From Bin5 sp965232575 (GTDB lineage: Bacteria > Chloroflexota > Anaerolineae > Caldilineales > Caldilineaceae), in the NCBI GenBank assembly GCA_965232575.1, contig CBDDPZ010000009.1, forward strand, positions 248,001 through 312,000: a stretch of DNA of 64,000 bases, read 5' to 3'. A program made the position numbers and the translations under genes. Numbering within the stretch: the first letter of the stretch is position 1; each line of letters begins with the position of its first letter. Positions 45,125 to 54,185 of this stretch are shown here, piece after piece. The notes below the pieces were generated by a model that worked only from the letters and a program-made list of their open reading frames with translations, was not told the origin of the DNA and searched no databases.

Positions 45125-46009
45125 TCAGATCAGGGGCAGAAGCGTATTCGCCGTCTCTTCAACGAGCCAGCTGTAGAACTCTTCCGACAGAACGCCGCTG
45201 CCGTGATCCTGAATGAACTGCAGCTGTTCCGCGGTCAGTTCTGCTTCGGCTGCAGCCACCGCGTTTTGGTAAGGGTTGGCCGGCGTTCTGTCCAGCGGCG
45301 CGACAAATTCAACCGTCAGCGCGCCGTCGTAACCGATCTCCTTTAGCGTATTCACAATCAGAGGCCAGTCTAACGCGCCCATGCCGCAGGCCATGCGGTT
45401 GTTGTCGGCAACATGAAAGTCGACCAGCCGCTCCTTAGCGTTCCTGATCGCCTCAAGCATGTCGGCCTCTTCAATGTTAAGGTGGAACGTGTCGAGACAG
45501 ACGCCGCAACCAGGACCGACTTCCTCAGCCAAAAGGACGGCTTGGTCGGCCCGGTTTAGAAAGTTCGTCTCAAATCGGTTGAGCGGCTCCAGCGCGATGC
45601 GAATACCTTCCTTCTGAGCATGGTCGTGGATCTCTTTCAGACTCTCAACGGCCCATGCCCACTCCTGTTCAGGCGTGTCCATCGGGGCCACCTTGCCCAC
45701 CTGCGAAGGCACGATGGTCATTTCATAGCCGTCCAACTCCTTGGCCATCGTGATGCAGTCATTGAGATAGGCGATCGAGGTGGCCCGCACCGACTCGTCG
45801 GCGTGGATCAGATCACGACCCTCGAACATCAGTGACACTGCCCCCCAGCATGCGATTCCGTTATCTGCCAGCAGATTACGCAGTTCCTTAGTATTGAAGA
45901 CTTCCGGCTCCCCACTGATCTCGATGCTTTTGTAGCCGTAGCGGGCCAGCCTCCGAACAGTCAGATCGATCGGTTCTGCGCGCATCCAATTGTGCATCGA
46001 AAGGTGCAT
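45125..46009 (-). CDS. TIM-barrel sugar isomerase/epimerase, D-tagatose/psicose 3-epimerase-like
   Basis: A 294-residue protein of the xylose-isomerase-like TIM barrel family. IALEPLNRFETNFLNRADQA and CGVCLDTFHLNIEEADMLEA match the segments that hold metal-binding Glu, Asp and His in ketose 3-epimerases, and VDFHVADNNR supplies a further His. It is convergent with the sugar dehydrogenase operon, and its product likely works on the same sugar. Exact substrate is not clear; 2-keto-inositol enzymes are close relatives. Confidence 0.85.
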   Translation of the reverse strand: MHLSMHNWMRAEPIDLTVRRLARYGYKSIEISGEPEVFNTKELRNLLADNGIACWGAVSLMFEGRDLIHADESVRATSIAYLNDCITMAKELDGYEMTIVPSQVGKVAPMDTPEQEWAWAVESLKEIHDHAQKEGIRIALEPLNRFETNFLNRADQAVLLAEEVGPGCGVCLDTFHLNIEEADMLEAIRNAKERLVDFHVADNNRMACGMGALDWPLIVNTLKEIGYDGALTVEFVAPLDRTPANPYQNAVAAAEAELTAEQLQFIQDHGSGVLSEEFYSWLVEETANTLLPLI

Positions 46010-46073
46010 GGAATCTCTCCAGGAGGTTGTGTCAAGTCAAGAACGGCGCTTTCGCGGGAGGCGTAGGAGCAGA

Positions 46074-46586
46074 CTACTCGGCCGACGCTGACCCCATGCT
46101 TACCCAGTCGATTTCACGTTCCGCTTGTGTCAACAAGATAGTGCTCAGGTCGCCCACGTGCTGTTGCAGATGGCGAATATTGTAGATTTGCAGTTCCAGT
46201 TTGTCGAACGGCAGCCAGAAGAAGCCGGACGGTGCGCTCAGGTCAATAGTGGGCACAGTACTGTCTACGAAAGACCGCAAGTATTCAATGTAGGCCAGTA
46301 TTTCTTCACGACTATATGGCTTATCGGCCACGGGCTGCTCATGCGGCGGCCATGGCGTCGGGCCGAGGAATTGGTACCCTTCTCTTGCCTTTTCCCATAC
46401 CGCCGCTTCTTCGTCTGACGGCTGAAGATAGAGGTCCACGTAAAAGAGGGCATGGAATGCCACGCGCCAAAATGGATTCGCCTGTCCTGGGACGTTCCAT
46501 AGTTCTTCAGGGCAGGAGCTAACCGTCTGCTCCATCATCGACAGGGCGGCGTGGAACTGTGAAGAGATTGTCTTGGGAACATCCAT
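46074..46586 (-). CDS. DinB-family protein
   Basis: A 170-residue four-helix protein. The metal-ligand histidines expected in DinB/YfiT proteins are seen in WRVAFHALFYVDLYL and in the pair IRHLQQHVGDLS, with a third near the N-terminal helix (SQFHAALSMM). Some members are thiol-dependent transferases; most are uncharacterised. The frame extends to 46634, but ATG at 46586 has AAAGGG 9 nt upstream and starts at the first helix. It has no obvious operon partner. Confidence 0.82.
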   Translation of the reverse strand: MDVPKTISSQFHAALSMMEQTVSSCPEELWNVPGQANPFWRVAFHALFYVDLYLQPSDEEAAVWEKAREGYQFLGPTPWPPHEQPVADKPYSREEILAYIEYLRSFVDSTVPTIDLSAPSGFFWLPFDKLELQIYNIRHLQQHVGDLSTILLTQAEREIDWVSMGSASAE

Positions 46587-46710
46587 ACTTCGAACCCTTT
46601 CCATTCGGGTTGCAGAACGGCTAGAGCGCAACAATTCGAGTCAATTTGGACTACATGTGCGGACAGGCATAAGGGAATTGGTCAGATTGTAACGGCCCAC
46701 CCATACACTG

Positions 46711-47319
46711 TCAATCGCTCGACTTGTGCTTTATCAAGACCGTGCTAACTACTGTAGAACTTGGAATCATGCTTAGCTCATTTTCTGAGTCCAACACAAT
46801 GTGCATCAGAGTAATGTCGGTGACTATCCCGGAGTTTCTGCCAATGGTCACGTTGTCACCAATTCCTATGGGCCGAAACAAGGCCAAGAAGATCCCAGCC
46901 ACTGTGTGTCCCATAACGGTCTGTGAGGCAAAGTCGGCGACCAGACCCGCAAAGCTGCCCATCGTTAGCGCTGCCGCGGCGTTGTCGGTCAAAACCGAAA
47001 CCAGGAACGAAAAAATCAGTCCATATCCGATCAGTCGTGAGATGACGCGTATGGTTCGGGCAACGTCTGCTGACATTCGCCTTTGAACGATCACGTACAC
47101 CCACTTGGTCCCGGATTGTACGGCTACATGCCCCAAGAGCGCCACCAAGGCGATCGAAATGTAGTTTTCGTACGGCACTAAGAAGCTGAGAAACTCAAAC
47201 TCCTCCATTTTGGACGTTAGGGCGAGGAGGGCAAAGAGAACAAGAATGGAGATGACCGTAGTGAGCAAAGGAAGGGTAGGCGAAGCATTCGTTTCGGGCT
47301 GGCTTGTACTGACGGACAT
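46711..47319 (-). CDS. Short MscS-type mechanosensitive channel
   Basis: A 202-residue membrane protein with three helices. The pore helix is recognisable around MGSFAGLVADFASQTVMGHT and is followed by the beta-domain start FLALFRPIGIGDNVTIGRNS. It ends soon after the beta domain (IPSSTVVSTVLIKHK) and lacks the large C-terminal vestibule domain of E. coli MscS. The DNA shows a normal stop, so this is a short form rather than an obvious truncation. AGGAGG lies 10 nt before the ATG at 47319. Confidence 0.85.
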   Translation of the reverse strand: MSVSTSQPETNASPTLPLLTTVISILVLFALLALTSKMEEFEFLSFLVPYENYISIALVALLGHVAVQSGTKWVYVIVQRRMSADVARTIRVISRLIGYGLIFSFLVSVLTDNAAAALTMGSFAGLVADFASQTVMGHTVAGIFLALFRPIGIGDNVTIGRNSGIVTDITLMHIVLDSENELSMIPSSTVVSTVLIKHKSSD

Positions 47320-47874
47320 TGTGCGATTACCTCCTGGGGGGGCTCGTGCTGCCTATTGCTTAAGACGCTGTCCCCAGGTGCCGCCACCTGCTGTTGTCCC
47401 TCAGGATCCAGACACAAGAGAGCGAGCGGCGAACGCCTATACGTTTGTCATGCAACGAGCCTATAGTTGTCGTCAGGTCTGGATCGGCTGAACTCTAACG
47501 AGAGTAACAAGACGGCATACTGATGTCAAGGATCCGTCCGAATTCCAAAGGGACCAGAGCGGCAGGAAAAACCGTGAGAGGGTGTAATGTTTAGTCAGAA
47601 ATGCTTACAGCATTCCATTTGGATGCTGGTGGGAACCTGGAGATTGGTTATAGGCGGAAGCAGACCTTCGGATGTCCTGGCCGCGCGCGTCAATCAGGCC
47701 GCATCTCGGAGTTTTCCTCTGTACTAGAATTTATCAGAAAAGGTCGTAAAGTTTGGGCCACATTGGAGGCAGCCACCCTGAGACAACCGCCACCTCATCT
47801 GGACAATATTTGGTAAGACTGCTAGGCTACGGTGCATATTGTATCCGGCATTTTGAACGAGCCAAAGAAGAGGA
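47320..47874 (+). other. Gene-free stretch
   Basis: These 555 nt between the divergent channel gene and the 134-residue gene show no convincing protein. The open frames at 47210-47491 and 47601-47816 look random in composition. A 6-bp CAGGTG/CACCTG hairpin near 47375 is too weak to name. The region must carry promoters for both sides. Confidence 0.5.
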
Positions 47875-48279
47875 ATGGCGGAATCAATTCCCGGGGCGTT
47901 GATTCAAAAGGCGGTCTATCGCTTTGCCCGCACGTCAAATATTCGGTACTTCAGAGCAGAGCGTACGCGCTCCGGAATCGAGTTTCTTTACCCGATCAGT
48001 GTCAACGGCTCGCGCATCGTCGACACAAGCCGCAACGGGCGCGACTACGTAATCCTTTATCTGCTCACGAAGTGGGGCAAGCTAGCGGCCGGCGGCTATT
48101 GGCTGAACCCTAAGAAGATCTTCGAGAAGGCTTACGTCACCGATGCTACACCCGCCGATCTAGTCCTTGTAGCCGAACGTCTCGAAGACCTGCCTGAAGC
48201 TCATCTTCTCCTGGATGATGTTTTCAACCGGGAGGAGGTGGAGGTAGATATGGAAGTGTGGGGAAGCGCGCTGGAATGA
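47875..48279 (+). CDS. Hypothetical protein, 134 residues
   Basis: No family is recognised. It is a soluble, mixed alpha/beta protein with aromatic and basic residues in the first half (AVYRFARTSNIRYFRAERTR) and an acidic C-terminus (DDVFNREEVEVDMEVW). Codon use is like that of its neighbours. The ATG at 47875 directly follows AGAGGA, which is too close for a normal ribosome site, so the start may be wrong. It is 35 nt before hisI and may be co-transcribed. Confidence 0.55.
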   Translation: MAESIPGALIQKAVYRFARTSNIRYFRAERTRSGIEFLYPISVNGSRIVDTSRNGRDYVILYLLTKWGKLAAGGYWLNPKKIFEKAYVTDATPADLVLVAERLEDLPEAHLLLDDVFNREEVEVDMEVWGSALE

Positions 48280-48314
48280 GCTGAGACAAGGTATACAACC
48301 GGTTACATTCGCAG

Positions 48315-48806
48315 ATGAGAAACACAATGACCAGATCTGACAAGAACGCCGCGTCATTGTCCTCCGAGTTGGAGGAGGGAAACGCTTTGACGCTGGACTT
48401 CGGCAAGCTGCAGTCAATCGGCCGGGGAGAGGCCGCAGTCATCCCGGTGGCGGTACAGGACTTCGACACGAAGGAAGTACTTATTGTTGCCTACGTCAAC
48501 CAGGAAGCTCTGACTTACACGCTAACACACGGCGTTGCCGCATTTTGGAGCACTTCGCGGAACGAGTTGTGGGTGAAAGGCGCGACATCCGGCGACAAGC
48601 TCGAACTGGTCGATGTGCGCGTCAATTGCGAACAGAACTCTCTGCTCTATCTAGTTCGCCCTTTGGGTGCAGGAGCCTGCCACACCAAGGGTGCAGACGG
48701 CAAAGCGCGGGCGAGTTGCTACTATCGACGCGTCGACCGGTCAGGCAACGCAACCAAGGGAGAGAAAGAGCAGTCTGAACTATCCTGGCGGTTGGCGTTC
48801 GTATGA
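48315..48806 (+). CDS. hisI: Phosphoribosyl-AMP cyclohydrolase
   Basis: A 163-residue enzyme of histidine biosynthesis, opening the adenine ring of phosphoribosyl-AMP. The family core is present: TKEVLIVAYVNQEALTYTL, FWSTSRNELWVKGATSGDKL and the zinc-site part GAGACHTKGADGKARASCYY with its Cys residues. The usual DCDxD metal motif reads NCEQN here. The N-terminus carries about 30 extra residues, and ATG at 48327 is an alternative start. hisG lies 95 nt downstream on the same strand, supporting the pathway assignment; no hisE domain is attached. Confidence 0.87.
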   Translation: MRNTMTRSDKNAASLSSELEEGNALTLDFGKLQSIGRGEAAVIPVAVQDFDTKEVLIVAYVNQEALTYTLTHGVAAFWSTSRNELWVKGATSGDKLELVDVRVNCEQNSLLYLVRPLGAGACHTKGADGKARASCYYRRVDRSGNATKGEKEQSELSWRLAFV

Positions 48807-48901
48807 CCGTAGGGCGGGGGACTCTATGTGCCCCCTGTCACAGGCGGTCAGTTCGACGCCGGAAATAGAAATTAATCCTTCACTTTGATTGAGGACCATT
48901 A

Positions 48902-49774
48902 ATGAGTCGTTTAACACTTGGAATCCCGAAAGGCAGCCTGCAGGAATCAACTATCGCCCTGTTTGCCAAGGCCGGCTATCAGGTCTATGTACGCGGCCGT
49001 TCTTACGCTCCATACATTGACGATCCGGAAATCGGCTGCCTGATGTTCCGCGCTCAGGAGATAGCGCGCTACGTGGAAAGGGGCGTGCTCGATGTCGGCC
49101 TTACCGGCAAGGACTGGGTGCAAGAGAATGAGGCCGATGTACGCGAAGTGGAGGACCTGGTCTACAGCAAGGCGACCAATCAAGCCTATCGATGGGTTCT
49201 AGCAGTTCCGGACGATTCCGAGATCCAATGTCCGCAGGATCTGCAGGGCAAACGAATCGCCACAGAGCTTGTGCAGGTCACGCGCCGCTATCTTGAAAGG
49301 CACGGCGTACAGGCAGATGTAGAGTACTCTTGGGGCGCGACCGAGGTCAAGGCGCCCTTGTTGGTCGATGCCATTGTCGAGGGTACGGAGACAGGTTCGT
49401 CGCTGCGAGCGAACCGGCTGCGCATCGTCGATACCATCGCTGAATCCACGACAAAGCTTGTCGCCAACCACGAGGCCTGGGCCGACCGGTGGAAGCGGCA
49501 GAAGATTGAGAACCTGGCGATGCTTTTGAAAGGCGCACTGCAAGCGGGCGCGAAGGTTGGCCTCAAGATGAACCTGCCCCGGACCTCCCTGGAGGCGATC
49601 ACTGAGCAGCTTCCGGCGCTGCACACGCCGTCGATTACTAACCAGACCGACCCGGACTGGGTCGCGTTGGAGGTGATAATCGACGAAAAAATCGTTCGCG
49701 ACCTGATCCCCGATCTGAAGCAGGCGGGCGCCACGGGAATTATTGAGTATCCGCTGAACAAGGTGATCTATTGA
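48902..49774 (+). CDS. hisG: ATP phosphoribosyltransferase, long form
   Basis: A 290-residue enzyme for the first step of histidine biosynthesis. The N-terminal motif LGIPKGSLQESTIALFAKAG, the segment GVLDVGLTGKDWV and the PRPP-binding strand near LRIVDTIAESTTKLVAN are clear. The last 75 residues, ending GATGIIEYPLNKVIY, are the histidine-binding regulatory domain of the hexameric long form, so no HisZ is needed. The ATG at 48902 has GAGGA 6 nt upstream. Confidence 0.94.
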   Translation: MSRLTLGIPKGSLQESTIALFAKAGYQVYVRGRSYAPYIDDPEIGCLMFRAQEIARYVERGVLDVGLTGKDWVQENEADVREVEDLVYSKATNQAYRWVLAVPDDSEIQCPQDLQGKRIATELVQVTRRYLERHGVQADVEYSWGATEVKAPLLVDAIVEGTETGSSLRANRLRIVDTIAESTTKLVANHEAWADRWKRQKIENLAMLLKGALQAGAKVGLKMNLPRTSLEAITEQLPALHTPSITNQTDPDWVALEVIIDEKIVRDLIPDLKQAGATGIIEYPLNKVIY

Positions 49775-49819
49775 TCTTCCGATGGGATAGAGTTCGTTTC
49801 TTCAGAAGGGAGCAGTTTA

Positions 49820-50596
49820 ATGTCCATCAAACAGTCAGTCTGCGTCCCGATCCTTCCCCAGGGGACCATGTCACAAGACCAACTCTTCGCAGAAATTGCA
49901 GAGATCGGTTACCCGGCGGTTGAGATTTGGGGGCGAGGCGACGACTTCGAAAACTTCTGCGAGACCGCCGCCAACCACGGTCTGCGCGTGGTAAGCATTA
50001 GCGGTCACGATTCTCTCCCAGACGGTCTCAACAATGCTGCCAACCATGACAGGATCGCGGATGAGCTACGCGAGTCGATTGACGTGGCCGCTGCAAACGG
50101 AGTTGACGGATTGATATGTTTCAGCGGAAACCGCATACCGGGGATGGACGAGCAGGAGGCCATCGCAAACACGGCCGCCTGTCTGCGCCGCGCTGCCCCT
50201 CATGCTGAGGCCAAAGGAGTCAATCTCAACTTGGAATTGCTCAACTCCAAAGTGAATCATGCAGGCTACCAGTGTGACCACAGCGCTTGGGGGCTGGCTG
50301 TAGTGCAACAGGTTGAAAGTCCCAACGTAAAGCTCCTCTATGACATCTACCATATGCAGATCATGGAAGGTGATGTGATCCGCACGATGACGGAAAACCT
50401 GGACGCCATTGGCCACATCCATACTGCGGGCAACCCGGGCCGGAATGAATTGGATGACAACCAGGAATTGAATTATCACGGCATCTGCCGCGCGCTTAGC
50501 GGTGCTGGCTACGACGGCTACGTGGGCCACGAATTTCACCCGCGGGGCGATGTCATCGAAGCGCTGCGGCAGGCCTTTGACCTGTGTAACGTTTGA
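49820..50596 (+). CDS. Hydroxypyruvate isomerase-like TIM-barrel protein
   Basis: A 258-residue xylose-isomerase-like TIM barrel. The segments LNLELLNSKVNHAGYQCDHS and VKLLYDIYHMQIMEGDVIRT follow hydroxypyruvate isomerase (Hyi/Gip), including the metal-binding Glu, Asp and His, and GYVGHEFHPRGD provides the last Glu. GGGAG precedes the ATG at 49820. A hydroxyacid dehydrogenase lies in the same region (56652), which would fit C3-acid interconversion, but 2-keto sugar epimerases share the pattern. Confidence 0.82.
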   Translation: MSIKQSVCVPILPQGTMSQDQLFAEIAEIGYPAVEIWGRGDDFENFCETAANHGLRVVSISGHDSLPDGLNNAANHDRIADELRESIDVAAANGVDGLICFSGNRIPGMDEQEAIANTAACLRRAAPHAEAKGVNLNLELLNSKVNHAGYQCDHSAWGLAVVQQVESPNVKLLYDIYHMQIMEGDVIRTMTENLDAIGHIHTAGNPGRNELDDNQELNYHGICRALSGAGYDGYVGHEFHPRGDVIEALRQAFDLCNV

Positions 50597-50684
50597 ACAC
50601 GCGGGCCATGTCCCGTCCAACCGACGACGGATGATAAAAGACGCAGCCCAGTCTCTTCATTTTGCCGCCCGACAAGGAGCCGAA

Positions 50685-52109
50685 ATGCCCCGTCAACCCC
50701 ACGTAATCTACATCCTGTCCGACGAGCACTACGGCGGCGCAATGAGTCACATGGGCGATGCCAATGTGCGCACGCCCAACATGGACCGTCTGGCTTCCGA
50801 AGGGGTCAGTTTTGACCGCGCCTACGCCAACTGCCCGATATGCACGCCTTCACGGGGCACGATCTTTTCGGGGCGGCACGCGCATTCCGGCCCTGTACAG
50901 TACTTTTTCGACGTGTTCAAGGCAGGCGCGCCGAGCACGGCAACGGCTCTGCGGGCGGCCGGCTACCACACGGCATACTTTGGCAAGTGGCACTGCGGCG
51001 TCGTTCACGATCAGGAGCCGCCACGCGTACGGGCGGATAGAACGCAGTACACGCGCTGGCCCCACCGTACGCCGGAGTACCATCGGGCCGGGTTCCAGGA
51101 CTGGTACGGATTCGAAATCAATAACGCCCCGTTCAAGGGCTTTTACTATCACGAAGATGAGCCCAATCCACGCAGGATGGACGGCTATCAGACCGACTTT
51201 CTCACCGATCTGGCCATCGACTATCTGCAGTCTTACGATCGCGAAGAGCCGCTCTTTCTCGTTCTCAGTGTCGAGCCGCCCCATTTCCCCCTCGAAGCTC
51301 CGGAATCGTTCGAGCGATTCGATCCTGCTGCGCTAGAGACCCCGCCTAGCTTCGCCGACTCGCCGGAAATGCGGGGCCAACTGGCCACCTACTACGCCAT
51401 GGTCGAAAACCTGGACTGGAATATCGGCCGTCTGCGCGAAACGCTGGACAGCCTAAGGGAGTTCAGGAGCAACCGTTTGACGGTCTATTTCTCCGATCAC
51501 GGCGACTATATGGGAACGCACGGGGCCATCAACCGGAAGGAGAATCCCCACGAAAACTCCGTTCGTATCCCCGCCGTATTTCACTGGCCGGAGCAGATTC
51601 CGGCACAAGGTAGGCGGGAAGGACACCTTTTCAGTCTTGTCGACCTGTTCCCGACCACTCTTGGACTACTGGGGCTGGACGTACCGGTCCATTGCCAGGG
51701 GCTTGACTTCAGCGAGGCGTTGCGTGGGCAGCCGGACTTTGCCGGGCCGGACGCTGTCCTGATCGAAATGTCAGGCAACCCCCGTTGGAATCTGGATTTT
51801 CTGGACTGGCGCGGGCTGGTGACTTCCCGCTGGAAGTACGCCTTTTACGAGACGGGGCACGAACTGCTCTTTGACCTCGAAAGCGATCCTTTTGAATTGA
51901 ACAATCTGGCCGAAACGGACTCGGAGACCTGTTCGGAAATGCGCGCCAAGCTATTGCAGCGCCTGGCTGAAAGCCGCGAACCCTATTTTGACGTGCTGAT
52001 CGAGCACGGAGCCCCCGTGGAAGGACCGGCGCTGGACGTAGGTGAACGCTATCTCAAGGGCAAGTTGGCGCCCATCTGGCCGGATTTGGTACGCCGCCAC
52101 GAACCGTGA
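50685..52109 (+). CDS. Sulfatase, Cys-type formylglycine
   Basis: A 474-residue alkaline-phosphatase-superfamily hydrolase. The metal-binding start is VIYILSDEHYGG, and the activation motif CTPSR in CPICTPSRGTIFSGRH holds the Cys that becomes formylglycine. YFSDHGDYMGTHG gives the C-terminal metal site. No signal peptide is seen, which suggests a cytoplasmic enzyme acting on small imported sulfate esters. The frame runs back to 50502 inside the isomerase gene; AAGGAG 6 nt before ATG 50685 fixes the start. No sulfatase-modifying enzyme gene is nearby. Confidence 0.92.
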   Translation: MPRQPHVIYILSDEHYGGAMSHMGDANVRTPNMDRLASEGVSFDRAYANCPICTPSRGTIFSGRHAHSGPVQYFFDVFKAGAPSTATALRAAGYHTAYFGKWHCGVVHDQEPPRVRADRTQYTRWPHRTPEYHRAGFQDWYGFEINNAPFKGFYYHEDEPNPRRMDGYQTDFLTDLAIDYLQSYDREEPLFLVLSVEPPHFPLEAPESFERFDPAALETPPSFADSPEMRGQLATYYAMVENLDWNIGRLRETLDSLREFRSNRLTVYFSDHGDYMGTHGAINRKENPHENSVRIPAVFHWPEQIPAQGRREGHLFSLVDLFPTTLGLLGLDVPVHCQGLDFSEALRGQPDFAGPDAVLIEMSGNPRWNLDFLDWRGLVTSRWKYAFYETGHELLFDLESDPFELNNLAETDSETCSEMRAKLLQRLAESREPYFDVLIEHGAPVEGPALDVGERYLKGKLAPIWPDLVRRHEP

Positions 52110-52969
52110 CCGGTACTCCGATGGATCTCCCGCCTGAACTTCCCTCCTACCTTAAGGCGTGGACAACTCCGCATACCGTAGCCTTTGCCCTGCTGGGCAG
52201 CTACGCTCGCGGCGATGCCGGGCCGCACAGTGACGTGGACATCGTGCGATTTGTAGATGACGACAAGCACGAAGCCGAAGCCCGGAGTTTCCTGATGGGT
52301 GACAGCGATGAGGGAATACGGCGGAACGACGACATACCCGCTCTACGCCGTTCCCGTCCAAGGTTGGTCGTGCGCAGCACGGTCACCCCCAGCCAGGTGG
52401 AAGGCTGGTTTACAGAACCGGGGCAGGCGGTCAACGTCATTATTGGGCTGCGAGACGGTCGCTCCCTGTGGGATCCCCACGGTACTTTCGCGGCCATTCA
52501 GCAGCGTGCCAGGGAGTTCAAGTGGACGCAGGCACACCAGGAAAAAGCTGACCGAGCGGCGGGCAAAGAGTTGGTGGGCTGGATCGAGGAGGCTCACAAG
52601 GGGTTGGAAGGCCTGCTACGCAATGACACCGGGCGCCTGCTGAATGCCCGCTTCGGATTGTCCTGGGGACTGGCCTGGGTGATGCGATTACATAGAGGTG
52701 TTCTCTCAACCAGCGACAACACCTTCTACGACGATGTAATCAACGTTGTCGGCTCAGATAGCAGGTGGGCTCGGCTTTTGCGGCGGGTTTTTGGTATAGT
52801 AGCTGAGGATGAGGTTTACTTATTTTCACTACACGAAGAAGTGGAATCCGGCCTGTTGCTTTACTGCGAGACATTCGCACTATTGAAGAAGGCGCTACTT
52901 CCAGACGACTGCCGCCTCATCGAAGCAACGGTTCAACGCATTCGGACCGAATTGGAAGGTGATGGATAG
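52106..52969 (+). CDS. Nucleotidyltransferase-domain protein
   Basis: A 287-residue protein with a minimal nucleotidyltransferase motif LLGSYARGDAGPHSDVDIV near residues 30-48, giving the GS and DxD active site. The C-terminal half is helical and may be a substrate-binding bundle. GTG at 52106 overlaps the sulfatase stop, and ATG at 52121 is an alternative. The stretch at residues 53-85 looks unlike the family, while another frame there reads TTTYPLYAV, the expected strand, so a pair of compensating frameshifts is possible. Confidence 0.72.
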   Translation: MTGTPMDLPPELPSYLKAWTTPHTVAFALLGSYARGDAGPHSDVDIVRFVDDDKHEAEARSFLMGDSDEGIRRNDDIPALRRSRPRLVVRSTVTPSQVEGWFTEPGQAVNVIIGLRDGRSLWDPHGTFAAIQQRAREFKWTQAHQEKADRAAGKELVGWIEEAHKGLEGLLRNDTGRLLNARFGLSWGLAWVMRLHRGVLSTSDNTFYDDVINVVGSDSRWARLLRRVFGIVAEDEVYLFSLHEEVESGLLLYCETFALLKKALLPDDCRLIEATVQRIRTELEGDG

Positions 52970-53276
52970 GCTGTCAGCGAAAATCCAGGATGTTCGACGG
53001 TCCGTAGCCGACATTGGGGCGCGATTGCGGTTGCGCTTTCCGCTTCACTTTCGGTACACTATGCGACAAGAAGGTGTGATGACATTTCACGCCACCAAAG
53101 TAGACTCCCATAACTGGTGGATTCGCACAGCAGTTCGATGCGAATGACGCTCGTCCTGCGGCCTCATTCGAGTCCCATTAAACCGCCCGAACTGCCACAT
53201 TTGGGGCCAGTGCATGCCGATGCAAACAATCCCGTCAATGTAGAACGCAGTACACGCCCCTAAAGGAGATGACCCA
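52970..53276 (+). other. Stretch without a convincing gene
   Basis: A 62-codon frame at 52959-53147 overlaps the nucleotidyltransferase end, has no ribosome site and no known motif, and is not called. The region probably carries the promoter of the PhyH pair; TTGCGC at 53031 and TACACT at 53055 are 18 nt apart but weak. Confidence 0.4.
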
Positions 53277-54065
53277 ATGCTGACTCAACAACAGGTCGAC
53301 TTTTATCACGAGCACGGTTACCTGCGCATTCCCGAAGTGTTCACTCCTAAGGAGACACAGGAACTGTCGAACGAAATGGACCGGCTGGTCGAAGACTGGG
53401 CCTTTACCAGCCCTGGATGGAACGGCCCGTGGCGCCTGGCGTATATGGACCCGGAGACGGAAAAGATGTCCAAGTTGACGGCGATGCACGATCTCCACTT
53501 CTACTCTGTCGCCTGGATGCGGGCTGCTACCAATCGTAAGCTTGCTACGGCGCTCAGTCAGCTTCTGGGCGATAACGTTGAATTGCACCACACCACCATG
53601 CACATCAAGCCTCCTCAGACAGGGCATCCTTTCCCCATGCACCAGGACAACCCTTTCTACGGGCATCAGGACGGCCGCTTTATCGATGTTCTGGTTCACC
53701 TGGATGATACCTGCCACGAGAACGGTGAGATCCGCTTTCTGGACGGTTCCCATAAGATGGGCCATCTTGATCACATCACGGAGACCGAAGAAGGACCATG
53801 TTCTCCCCACTTGCCCACTGACCAGTTCCACCTGGAGGATACGGTGGCGGTTCCGGCCAAGGCCGGCGATGTCGTGATCTTCTGCATTGACACGGTCCAC
53901 GGGTCGTACATCAACCAGACCAAAAGCCCTCGACGGCTGGTGCGCATGGGCTACCGTGACCCGCAGAATCGACAGGAGTACGGTCAGAGCATGGGGCGGC
54001 CCGGAGTGATGGTAAGCGGATACCGTGAGCGCAAAGAGGGAGACGAACTGCTTCCCATTGCGTGA
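53277..54065 (+). CDS. PhyH-family oxygenase, first of tandem pair
   Basis: A 262-residue Fe(II)/2-oxoglutarate oxygenase. HxD is in FPMHQDNPFYGHQDGRFIDV, the core follows as NGEIRFLDGSHKMGHLDH, and the distal His and Arg are in DTVHGSYINQTKSPRRLVRM. The ATG follows AAAGGAG within the leader AAAGGAGATGACCC. It is very similar to the next gene over the whole length and has the same leader, showing a recent tandem duplication. Substrate is unknown; the neighbours suggest a sugar, polyol or other alcohol. Confidence 0.92.
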   Translation: MLTQQQVDFYHEHGYLRIPEVFTPKETQELSNEMDRLVEDWAFTSPGWNGPWRLAYMDPETEKMSKLTAMHDLHFYSVAWMRAATNRKLATALSQLLGDNVELHHTTMHIKPPQTGHPFPMHQDNPFYGHQDGRFIDVLVHLDDTCHENGEIRFLDGSHKMGHLDHITETEEGPCSPHLPTDQFHLEDTVAVPAKAGDVVIFCIDTVHGSYINQTKSPRRLVRMGYRDPQNRQEYGQSMGRPGVMVSGYRERKEGDELLPIA

Positions 54066-54185
54066 TACCGTCGATCCTTGATTGTGGACGGGCGCGGCGA
54101 CCTCAGCAACAGGGTATGAATTGAACACGGGGCCGCGTTTTCACAGGCGGCGCATCTTCTCAACACGGGTAAAGGAGAGGACCCA

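Noticed and set aside
52959..53147. A 62-codon frame after the nucleotidyltransferase gene
   Set aside because: It overlaps the upstream gene and shows no ribosome site and no motif.
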